DNA of 64,000 nucleotides, taken from the NCBI GenBank assembly GCA_024364735.1, contig JAGFNQ010006440.1, positions 146,794 through 210,793 on the forward strand. The letters are read 5' to 3'. Made by a program: the position numbers and the translations under genes. The DNA is from Boesenbergia rotunda (lineage: Eukaryota; Streptophyta; Magnoliopsida; Zingiberales; Zingiberaceae). This document shows, piece by piece, positions 55,361 to 64,000 of this stretch (positions are counted from its first letter, which is position 1; the number at the start of each line of letters is the position of its first letter). The notes under the pieces are model-generated. The model saw only the letters and a program-made list of their open reading frames with translations. It searched no databases and was not told the DNA's origin.

Positions 55361-56607
55361 GAAGTGTCTTCTAGGTCCAATAATGAACCTATCTAGGATT
55401 CCCTCCATTTCCTCAAGTCTTGCCTTCAAGACATGATTTTCCAATTCTAGGTTTCTAACTCTAGAGTCAACATGTCCATTTTGGATATTCCTAAACCTAC
55501 CCATCTTACTAGGCATATGTCTCCCCTTCTTGAGATTAATACCTTGATTATTTACTACCTTCTTTCCCTTAGCCATGGTAGTTTGGGTCCTATTAGGTCT
55601 AGTCTTGGGTAATGATTTCCTAGGGTTATCTACCTTGTTAATTCTATTCCTATCATTATACCTAAATCCATGATTATGCTTGGGTAAATAATCTACATTA
55701 TTTTTAACAAGCATATATGAATTAGAAACTGGATTAAATTTTAAATAAGGAATTACTTTCCCTTTTACCTTTGAAGATCCCCCTTGACTTGAGTTCCTCT
55801 TCTTTTCCAATTTCTTCAAATGCTCTAGCTTCTTAAGCATTCCTTTCCTTGGGCATTTTGTGTGGTAATGTCCACACTCACCATACGTGAAGCAAATTAT
55901 ATGCTTCTTATCCTTGGCTCCATTCCTACAACCCATATTAGTTTTTAAGTGAACTTTATCGATTTAGGAATTATCTCTTTTACCTTCTTGAGTGAAGGAC
56001 ACCTGCTCTTGTAGTATCCCATTTTCCCACACACAAAGCATTTGATGTGAGATTTTCCACTCTTCTCAGCAGTTGAGGTTGAGAGTTGAGCTTCCAAGAT
56101 CTCCTCCACCTTGGATTGCACTTTTTCTTCCTCACTTAAGGATGTGGGCGATTCCACTTCCTCCTCCTCTTCGGATGTTGAACTTGATTCAACTTCCGAT
56201 TGATCCTTCTTCTTTTATTGGACCAATGAGCCTGTATCCTTGGGCTCCTCCTCCCCTTGTCCTTGTGTAAAATTCACATGTAGAGTTATCACCTTTCTCT
56301 ATAGCTCATAAGCATTATTGTATTCACCTACATGTGATACAATATAAGAAGGTAATAAATTTAAAACAATACTCGTTACCTCCTTATCCGACTCCGCTTC
56401 CTCCTTTTGATCTTTAGTCCAATACCGAGGTCGGAGATGCTTCCCCTTTTTGTCCATTAGAGCTTCAAATGGAACCTCCAATGAAGTCCAATGATCCCAA
56501 TCCATTTAGAACCAAGTCTCTAACCACTTCCTCCAATAATCGAAGTCGTTTCGATCGTATGGAGGTGAAATCCGAGTATCCCATCCTAGCAAACCTTCTG
56601 AATCCAT
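55361..56607 (-). pseudogene. S3 gag with two damaged zinc knuckles
   Basis: Gag begins at the minus-strand ATG 56605-56607 (MDSEGLLGWDTRISPPYDR), with a UBN2-like start (DFDYWRKWLE). A TAA interrupts at 56506-56508 and a TAG at about 56299. Two knuckles follow: CFVCGKMGYYKSRC (about 56000-56045), whose His has become Tyr, and CFTYGECGHYHTKC (about 55845-55890), whose second Cys has become Tyr. A coiled coil (VRNLELENHVLKARLEEMEG) near 55390-55450 precedes the LINE. The 221-codon ORF 55271-55936 runs from Gag into the LINE, an accidental fusion. The frame shifts between 55945 and 55936. No S3 pol was found. Confidence 0.75.
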
Positions 56608-56651
56608 CTTCCTCTAGTGCCTTTACTCCTTTGGCGATTATGTAGGATCAA

Positions 56652-59600
56652 TGTCGTCGATAGAGGGGGGGTGAATATCGACTGAAAAATTTCTTCGTAA
56701 AAACTCATCAGAAACTTCGATGTTCTTTCTTTTGTTCTAGTCAGAGAGTTAGTAGAACAGCGGAAAAATAAAGCAAATGAAAAACACAACACAGCAGACA
56801 AGCGGATTTTTACTTGGTTTCCATCCCCCCAGGTTCAGTACGTCCAAGGTCTAATCACGGGTAGCGGTCGTCCACTAATGGTCTCCTTTCCAGACTTTCC
56901 GGAGGCAAAGAAACCCGTCTTATAGTGCAAGTTTACAATCAAAAGAATAATTAAATTAAGTGCTCAAAATAAATGCAAACCATAAAGAAAGTCGACGATC
57001 CGGCCAATCTGGAAGTCCGAAGTGCAGCGCACTTCCTCCTGAAGCCTTCTTGGTCGCAGAACTTCATCTCTGATGCTTTTTCTTTGCTCAGAATGCTTAG
57101 AATGATGTTGCGAGTGATGTTCTGAGTTGAGGGGTTGAAGCCCTTTTTATAGCTTCATCTCGGGTGCCCTAGAGTCTCTGAGGTGCCCTATAGGCGGTCA
57201 AAAAATCATCCGAAATCGCAAACTTCGCGATGCTGATAAGAAGCCAGTCCAGGGTGCCTGGAACCATTCAGGCGCTTGGTATCCAGGGCGCCTAGAAGCA
57301 TGGGGGTGCCCTGGTTAATGGGGGCGCCCTGGAAGCAGTTTCCAGGCCATCTTTGTTGGTGTAGGAAGCACCAGATCGAACCTTGTTTTGATATTGGCAA
57401 AGGATTCAAAGTTAAGGGTTATTTGTTGTCTAACAATGCTGCTTGAGAGTGCAGGAAACAAAGTCCTAGCGAAGGGCTACTAGGCACCTGACGATGGGCT
57501 GTCAGGAAACCAAGTCCTGGCGAAGGGATGCTGGGCGAAAACCAAGTCCTGGCGAAGGGATGCTGGGCGAAAACCAAGTCCTGGCAAAGGGATGCTGGGC
57601 GAAAACCAAGTTCTGGCGAAGGGATGCTGGGCGAAAACCAAGTCCTGGCGAAGGGATGCTGGGCGAAAACCAAGACCTGGCGAAGGGCTGCTGGGCAAAA
57701 GTCCAACTGGTGAAACCGGTTGGCACCAGGTAAATTCTCCCGAGAGGAGTAGGTGAGGACGCGTTCCCCTCGAGGGAACATTAGGCGTCGGTTCGACCTA
57801 GGGCTCCATTTTGGAGATCCAAAGTCAGAACCAAGATAGCTAAGGCTGTGTTAACTAACTTATTATTTGCTGTTTTGGACTAACCCTGGATGCAGGACCG
57901 AAGGACTGTGTTTCTGCAGCTCAGAGAGCCTCAAAAGAGTGAGTCCGTAGCTGAGTAGGGCGCCCCGGATGTGTCGGGCGCCCCAGAGTCAACCCAAAGT
58001 CAGCAGAGAGGTAAACGCCCCGACAGCAGCGCAATTGGGGGCGCCCCGCGTGTGTCGGGCGCCCCGCATGTCGGGTGCCCCGCGTGTCTCGGGCGCCCAC
58101 TGTGCCACGCCACTGAAGGCTGCTGCAGCTCACTCTCGCGAAGCCCTGAAGATGACGCTTTGACCGGTCAACCGGGCGCCCCGCGCGCGTCGAGCGCCCC
58201 GGTCAAAGCTGATCCCGAAGATGAAGAGATCAGCCTTGACTAGAGGGCTCGCCGGATCAAGAGCCACGTGGGGGGCGCCCCGAGCATGTCGGGCACCCCC
58301 TGCCCTATATAAAGAGGGCCTCGACCCTATTCTTGAACAACAAATTCCTTCGACAATTCTACGCTCTTCTGCTTCCACGACACGCTCCAGAAAGCTGCCA
58401 ACTCAAGCCGACGACGTCCCGCTGCTCCGGAACTTCGATCTTCACCGGACGTCGGTAACACGAGTTGTATTTAAGTTTACGAAAAGATTTTTATTATTTG
58501 TCTTGTAAACTTTTGCGAACTTATAGAATTGCCCGCAGAAAACGGTCAACGACCGTGGGCCTTGGAGTAGGAGTCGACCCAGGCTCCGAACCAAGTAAAC
58601 CGGCTGTGTTTGCGTTGTTGTGTTCTCTTTTATTTCCGCTGCTCACCCGCTCTTTTTTAAATCCGAACGAATTGCGACATTCACCCCCCCCCTCTCTCGC
58701 ATTTCTCGATCCAACAATCTTTTGTTTGCTCGCCTGCCTTGCCTCCAACTCTAGGTACCTGCAAGATACACAAACACAAGACAAACAAATATATAATCAT
58801 AGCCTTAATGATTGGTTCTGACTTTAGATTTCTCACAAATCCCTAGGTCGAACTAACACTTAATGTTTCGTTCCCGGGGAACGTGCCCTCGCCTACTCCT
58901 CTCAGGAGAAGTTGCCAACTGGCTCCTCCGGTAGGACTTTTGCCCGATCTTCCGGATTAGGACTTCGTGTCCAGTCCAAGACCAGGACTTATTGCCCAAC
59001 CCTCGGTCAGGTCTTCGTGCCCAGTCCACGACCAGGACTTATTGCCCAATTCCACGAACCAGGACTTCGTGCCCAACCCTCGGTCAGGTCTTAGGTGCCC
59101 AACCCTCGGCCATGACTTATTGTCGAATTCCATGAACCAGGACTTCGTGCCCAACCCTCAGTCAGGTCTTAGGTGCCCAGCCCTCGGCCAGGTTTTAGGT
59201 GCCCAGCCCTCAGCCAGGACTTAGTGCCCAATTCCTTGAACCAGGACTTATTGCCTAGGTTAACTAGGACTTTTCTTTACCTTGATAAGGTTTCTTTTGC
59301 TAGTCATATTAATCCTGACTAGACTTCTATTCTGCCAAACATCAAGTCTTGTTTGGCTCACTCCTTGATCTAACTGACCAACCCTGGGTTTTTTGCTAAA
59401 CATCAGATCATGTTTAGCTAACCCTTGTTCTAACTGATCAAACCTTAGTATATTAACCAGATTTAATTTAGGTTTGATCATCCTGCCAAACATCAGGTCA
59501 TGTTTGGCTAACCCTTGGTCACCTTAACCAACCCTGAGTTTTGGTTCATCCTACCAAAAATTAGATCCTGTTTGGCTAAACCTTTGTCAACCTGATCAAC

Positions 59601-59755
59601 CTGGGTTTTCCCTACCAAACATAAGGTCCTGTTTGGTTTAACCCTTGATCACTTTGACTAACTCTTACCTTGTCTAACATATACTACTAACTTAAGTATA
59701 TTGTTAAACATCGAAACATTAGAGGATGACATCACTGATGCATCTTGCACCAACA
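56652..59755 (-). repeat. S1-like LTR, minus, split by a solo LTR
   Basis: Plus-strand ends TGTCGTCGATAGAGG and TTGCACCAACA, about 1.74 kb after removing the inner solo LTR. The 5' part in sense orientation carries hairpins such as CCTGACCGAGGGTTGGG and CCTGGTCGTGGACTGGG (plus 58995-59011 and 59020-59036) and CATCAGGTCCTGTTTGG-type repeats (59330-59640). Flanks (ATCAA, TATTA) do not match, so it is not a simple insertion. Confidence 0.75.
57354..58716 (+). mobile_element. Solo S1 LTR with target duplication ATCTT
   Basis: 1363 bp, TGTTGGTGTAGGAAGC to CTCGATCCAACA, with ATCTT at 57349-57353 and 58717-58721. It has a GAAGGGAT-loop hairpin array (57465-57690), a G-box (58265-58270), a TATA box (58306-58313) and the conserved GTCG|GTAACA donor at 58456. 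Confidence 0.95.
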
Positions 59756-59781
59756 TATTAGTCCAACAAGAGCGAACCTCA

Positions 59782-59792
59782 CTCTGATACCA
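59782..59792 (-). promoter_or_regulatory. Primer-binding site of the S3 element
   Basis: Plus CTCTGATACCA, i.e. minus TGGTATCAGAG, two bases from the S3 LTR end at 59795. Confidence 0.85.
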
Positions 59793-59794
59793 CT

Positions 59795-59855
59795 TGTTGG
59801 AGATTGGTGTGTCGGCTAGAGGGGGTGAATAGACAGTCACCCATATTTCTGTTAG
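59795..59855 (-). repeat. End of the S3 5' LTR, interrupted by copia C2
   Basis: Plus strand TGTTGGAGATTGGTGTGTCGG matches the S3 LTR from 48807, including GGGGGTGAATAGAC, until 59855 where C2 begins. Confidence 0.8.
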
Positions 59856-61943
59856 TGATATGAGAGAAGTATCCTAAGGCAATCGCCTTATGATTGTAAT
59901 CATAAATGAATATTCACTATTTGAGTATACATGTTTGTGTATTTGATTGAGATCTTAAACTCATTTACTGAATGTCCGCAATACAATTCACTGCATGAGA
60001 GAATTGTGATGAATTCACAACTAGTGAGTATATCTACATGTGCAATTGTGAAGTATTGAAATTGTCCCTAGTCGATGAATTGATAAATACGGACACTATC
60101 AATTCTGTTGAGACTAGCATGGGTTATTCTCTAATCAGCTGATTCTCACTGGCTGGTGACATTGAGATGTCCGGAGATAAACATGAATGCTAGTTTAAGG
60201 AACTAGTTCATTGGAGTGACTGGCTATAAAATTTCATATGGTAGTCTACATATAGATATGTCAGTGAAGTTCTTACTGTAGCTTAAGTGCAATGTTCCTT
60301 TGACTTGTGGTGTTCAAGTCATCTTGGTCATGGAGACTTATACTTTGACATCTTAAGCAAGCATCTCCAAGGAGGTGTGGACCCAGGATGATTGGGTATA
60401 AGCCGAAGTGCCCGAAGATGTTTGAACATCCTACAAAGGATTCACCACTCCTTGCGAGGAGATGTATACCCGAGGCCTATCGTCGGATTGTTACTCGAAG
60501 CCTCTGGCCAGAGCATGACATGTTCAGAGTATGAATCTCTTAAATACATGAGAGTAATTAGAATCCGTAGGACGAGAAAACGTTACTTAGGCTAGGTGTG
60601 ACGTAGTCAGCCTAGTGGGGACTGACACACATAGACCATGTCCTGAACCAAGTGGGTATAAGATGGTGAAGGGAATGGGGCACGATTCATTATAGCTGCT
60701 GAAGAGTTTCAGAATTATTTCTGAAGTCAACCGTTGATCTTTCGATTAATTGGGGATCATGATGTACTACTAGGTGCCACTCATGATCGTTTTATAATTG
60801 ATTAATTATAGATGACCAACATAAATTGAAAGCCTATTTAGTCACATGCACTATGAGTAATCCGAGGGATTTAAAACAAGTTGAAAATTGGATTTTCCAA
60901 TCAAGAGAGATTAGGTTTGGTTGAGCCAAACGATAAGTCGAATCTGAATTTTTCAGAGACGCATCGGAAGCGTAAAATGGCTAAGTCTTTTGAAGACTTA
61001 ATAGATTAATTAAATAAGTTTAATTCATTGGGGCTTGGCTTGGATGGGCCGGACAAAGAGGGTCTCCATCCTCTTTTCTTGGCCATCCACAACAAAGGGA
61101 GAGAACCAAGTTTTTGGTTCAATTTATAAAATAAATCAAGTGTGGTTTGTTTTATAAAATTATGGATGATATAAATTTTTATATAATAAACAAAGGTTTG
61201 GTTTATTTTTCATAAAAATTAAAATGAACCATGGATTGGTTTATTTTATAAAATTAATCATGGATTGATTTACCATGATAAGGAAATTTATTCCATAGGA
61301 GAGAAGATTTTTATCATGAATTAAAATATGATTTTAACCATGATATAAATCAAACTTGGCATGATGGAATAAGTTATTCCATATTTGAGAGGCTTGATGG
61401 TTGAGAGGCCACTATATAAAGGACCCAAGGCAAGGCTTGGAGGCGTGATAATTATAGAGATGAAGGCATAGACTTTCTCCCTCTCTTTCTCTCCTTCTCT
61501 TCTCCCCTTCTTGCCGTGCGCCAACCAGCCCCAAGAAGGAGCACCAGCCAGCCATCCTTTTGTGGTTAGTCTTCCAACTTCTCTCTTGGTTTTTCTCGTC
61601 GCGTTCTCGGAGAATCTAGTAGTTCTCGAGAACACGAAACTCGTGGCTTTGCGAAGTCATCCCGAAGATACTCGGCGTGGACGCGAATAGAGGCGGAGCT
61701 TCCAAGGGACGCTTACGGTTGGATCTCGTCCCTTTATTCGAGTTACGCGAGGTAATATGTAAATTAGTTTACGTTTCTGCAAAAATTTTAAATATATGAT
61801 CATGTCTACACAAGATAAAATTACATTCTTAGATGTGTGGTTAAATGATTTAGAGAAATTATTTATGCTAAACCTTCCGCTACACGTAATTAATTTTAAA
61901 ATTACGAAACCGCATCCATGTCAACATGCACCTGGTCCCAACA
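59856..61943 (+). repeat. 5' LTR of copia C2
   Basis: 2088 bp, TGATATGAGAGAAG to GGTCCCAACA. TATA box TATATAAA at 61413-61420, then a CT-rich leader. A donor-like GCGAG|GTAATATG lies at 61752. Confidence 0.82.
61413..61420 (+). promoter_or_regulatory. TATA box of the C2 LTR
   Basis: TATATAAA followed by GGACCC and a pyrimidine-rich leader. Confidence 0.7.
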
Positions 61944-63668
61944 GTGGTATTAGAGCGAGGTTTGTGTTCGACATAATCATATAATTGTTTTGCAGAAAGC
62001 TTTATCATGATCTCAATTTTGAAAAATTTTCAATTATGGAAACTTTTCAATTATGGTAAATTTTCGATTTAGGAATTTTAAAGTTTGGAAATCCTCATGA
62101 AATTTCGCAAACTTTTGAAATAACACTGTTTCTGAAATTTTATTATAATTGTGAAAACTTTCTATTTTTGGGAACTTTCCAATTTTGGAAATTTCCTATT
62201 TCGGAAATTTTCTAATTTTAGAAAACGTAAATTTTCTTTGTACTTGAAACTTACAATTATTCTGAAAACCTTTTATTTTTGGAAACTTTCCATTTATGGA
62301 AAGCTCACAATTTTGGGCACTTTCTTTCAAGAAAGTCTAGATAAATTATGGGAATATTAATTGGCATTTAAATTTATAATTGAAAATTAAATTATTTACA
62401 AAATTCTTTATTTTGGATTGAGCCTCGGAGAGCCGTCCAATTTAAAGTTAGTTGTTATAATTAAATTTCCTAAATCAAATTTAAGTTGTCAAATGTTTAA
62501 TTTGGATTGAGCCTCGGGGAGCCGTCCAAATTAAGTTATTGATATTAATTTTCCATAAATAAAATATGTGATTAAATCTTGGAAATTTTTAAGGTGATTC
62601 TCAAACGATAATTTCCTTATTTTATTTATAAGGTGATGCTCTTACATATTATTGTCTCCAAAATTAATTAGAAAAATTATTTCCTATAGAGTATATTTCT
62701 TTAAATAAGATTTTCATGAAAAAAATATATGGTTGAATTAAGGGAATCTGTCTCTTAATTTAATAAAATTTGATTTAGAGAAATCAAAGTCTTAAACATA
62801 TTATTTCCGAAATTGATTATGATAATTCAGGAAATTGTTTCCCAAAACAATTCTTTGAATAAAGTATGAAATTAGAATTAGGAAATCCGGTTCCTAATTC
62901 AATTAATGAGACTTGATAAATTAAGTCACATACATACTTTATTAAGGAAATCCTTAGAACATGACATAATTATATGTCATGAATGTGCATAAAAGAAATG
63001 GATGAGACCCAAAACCCCTTACAAAATATTAAGGCCAACACCTTCCATTAATATGGTTAGATATGGAGTTTTGTTTCTCGTTTGGTTTGATGGACACATC
63101 CATGCCAGGCTTGAACCTCAACATGTTCAAACCATGGAATTAGTTTATGATTAATATAGTTGGAGTCAGAGGTCAATCCTTAGTTTTGGTTGTTGGACAC
63201 ATCCAAGCCTAACTAAACGGTTGAATGAGCTCCAACCATATTAAAACTATTTCTTGATTAATGGGTCAGCCTTAAGCTTGGAGCATCGATTTGTTGTGCC
63301 ACAGCCAAGGTCGATGTAAAGAGAGGTACAGTTGGGTGCTATGTATATTGTTGCATACTTATTAATGAGTTAACAACCCAATGATTTATGCAAACATTCA
63401 ATTAGTTGATAGCATAATGTGATAGTTACATATGTATAATATGTAATCGGTATAATTATCTACTTTCATAGCTAAGAATAACTTGATGGACTCTAGCCAT
63501 GGTTGTTCTTATCTATGGTTGGATATCAACCTATTTGGAGATGTTCCTACGATCTCCCGAATTGATAAAAAAAGGGTTATTCAATTCAAAAAATAAATAG
63601 GATTTAATTAATGTATATTGATGCATTCTTTATCATTCTCATCACATAACCTCAATTTGTATTTCTAG
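61752..63668 (+). other. Predicted leader intron of C2
   Basis: Donor GAG|GTAATATG at 61752 and acceptor TTGTATTTCTAG at 63668, 15 bases before the gag ATG. It would remove the LTR end, primer site and long AT-rich leader from a gag mRNA. Sequence-based prediction only. Confidence 0.35.
61945..61956 (+). promoter_or_regulatory. Primer-binding site of C2
   Basis: TGGTATTAGAGC, one base different from the usual TGGTATCAGAGC. Confidence 0.85.
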
Positions 63669-63683
63669 GATAATCACCTGATC
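61957..63683 (+). other. Long non-coding leader of C2
   Basis: No credible gene in 1.7 kb. Repeated GGAAATTTTC-type words occur at 61990-62330. A 28-nt hairpin unit occurs twice (62413-62440 and 62502-62529). Confidence 0.65.
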
Positions 63684-64000
63684 ATGTCTTCTCTGAATTT
63701 GCATTCCATTTTGGACACCAATAAGCTGACTGGGCCAAACTTCATGGACTGGCTTCGAAACCTAAGGATAGTCCTCAAGGCAGAAAAGCTTGCTTATGTC
63801 CTTGAAGAACAACTTCCCAACCATCCTCCTAAAGATGCAACTCTAGACCAGTTAGTGGCCTATCAGAAACATGTGGACGATTCTGAACTTGCGAGTTGCA
63901 TTATACTGGCCGCTATGGTACCTGAGCTACAAAAGCAGCATGAGCATATGGATACTCATACCATCGTCTTCCATCTTCAAGAGTTGTTTGACGAGCAGGC
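63684..64000 (+). CDS. Copia C2 gag, N-terminal part (incomplete at window end)
   Basis: Starting at ATG 63684 the frame is open to the end of the window (105 codons and part of another). It begins MSSLNLHSILDTNKLTGPNF and contains MDWLRNLRIVLKAEKLAYVL, a typical copia Gag N-terminus of the UBN2 family, which builds the virus-like particle and binds RNA. No stop or shift is visible. It is preceded by a splice-acceptor-like TTTCTAG 15 bases upstream and, further up, by an intact primer site and LTR. Protease, integrase and RT would lie to the right. The Tork/Angela-like assignment is inference. Confidence 0.85.
   Translation, partial: MSSLNLHSILDTNKLTGPNFMDWLRNLRIVLKAEKLAYVLEEQLPNHPPKDATLDQLVAYQKHVDDSELASCIILAAMVPELQKQHEHMDTHTIVFHLQELFDEQ

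Larger units (their letters stand above)
48807..59855 (-). mobile_element. S3 sirevirus-like element, minus strand, heavily interrupted
   Basis: Read on the minus strand: 5' LTR end (59855-59795), primer site, gag (56607-55360) and 3' non-coding region with purine tracts (50747-49686), then the 3' LTR (49685-48807). A LINE occupies the place of pol, and an S1-like LTR separates leader from gag. The left flank is ACATT; the other end is covered by the C2 insertion. Confidence 0.7.
59856..64000 (+). mobile_element. Copia element C2, 5' part, runs off the window
   Basis: LTR, primer site, long leader and gag start are present and look undamaged. It is inserted in the S3 LTR with GTTAG on its left. 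Being the outermost insertion here, it may be the youngest at this end. Confidence 0.85.

Noticed and set aside
50740..55365. LINE target-site duplication
   Set aside because: GTGTACC next to the poly(A) and AGTGTCTT at the other end share too little.
57419..57781. Repetitive ORFs on both strands over the hairpin array
   Set aside because: The 36-bp periodicity of the array keeps several frames open at once; not protein coding.
56647..59760. Target duplication around the split S1-like LTR
   Set aside because: ATCAA and TATTA differ; it may be a recombined copy.

Overview
This window is plant nuclear DNA made almost entirely of transposable elements; I could support no host gene. The evidence is long LTRs, initiator-Met-type primer sites (TGGTATCAGAGC), Ty1/copia, Ty3/gypsy, L1-type LINE and Helitron coding remnants, and endogenous pararetrovirus fragments. 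Very long, palindrome-rich sirevirus LTRs suggest a monocot, perhaps of the ginger order, but that is a low-confidence guess. An assembly gap of N covers 30276-30923. Labels used here: S1, S2 and S3 are three sirevirus-like copia families; C1 and C2 are other copia elements; G1 and G2 are gypsy pieces.

Layout. 1-3888: an S1 LTR end, a broken gypsy gag-protease (minus), and a solo S1 LTR (minus, 2238-3726, repeat CTTAC). 3889-10290: decayed copia element C1 with its 3' LTR. 10290-14560: inverted pieces of an endogenous pararetrovirus. 14560-15598: AT-rich DNA with microsatellites and a 39-bp inverted repeat. 15599-48683: an S2 element opened up by nested insertions. These are a gag-only S1 element (19865-26863, repeat AATAG), a gypsy-type LTR (27780-gap), a copia LTR with 133-bp tandem repeats (gap-32823), and a second S2 element with gag, pol and an env-like ORF (32824-45078). 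That second element carries a solo S2 LTR inside gag (34316-36256, repeat ATTAA). A further inverted solo S2 LTR lies at 45539-47638 (repeat CAGAG). 48684-48806: a Helitron helicase scrap. 48807-59855: an S3 element on the minus strand, interrupted by a LINE (50748-55360) and by an S1-like LTR (56652-59755) that itself holds a solo S1 LTR (57354-58716, repeat ATCTT). 59856-64000: the 5' half of copia element C2, with LTR, primer site, long leader and an open gag running off the window.

How parts work together. Each LTR supplies promoter and termination signals, the primer site and polypurine tracts prime reverse transcription, Gag packages RNA, and Pol (protease, integrase, RT, RNase H) copies and inserts it. 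Nearly every pol is broken here. The S1 element at 19865-26863 kept all cis signals but no pol, so it could move only with enzymes from relatives.

The most interesting signal is structural. The S1, S1-like and S2 LTRs are packed with short stem-loop repeats whose loop is constant while both stem arms change together. A separate stem-loop with compensatory changes occurs in non-coding internal DNA of both S1 and S2. Predicted leader introns and a predicted intron in the env-like gene are further leads.
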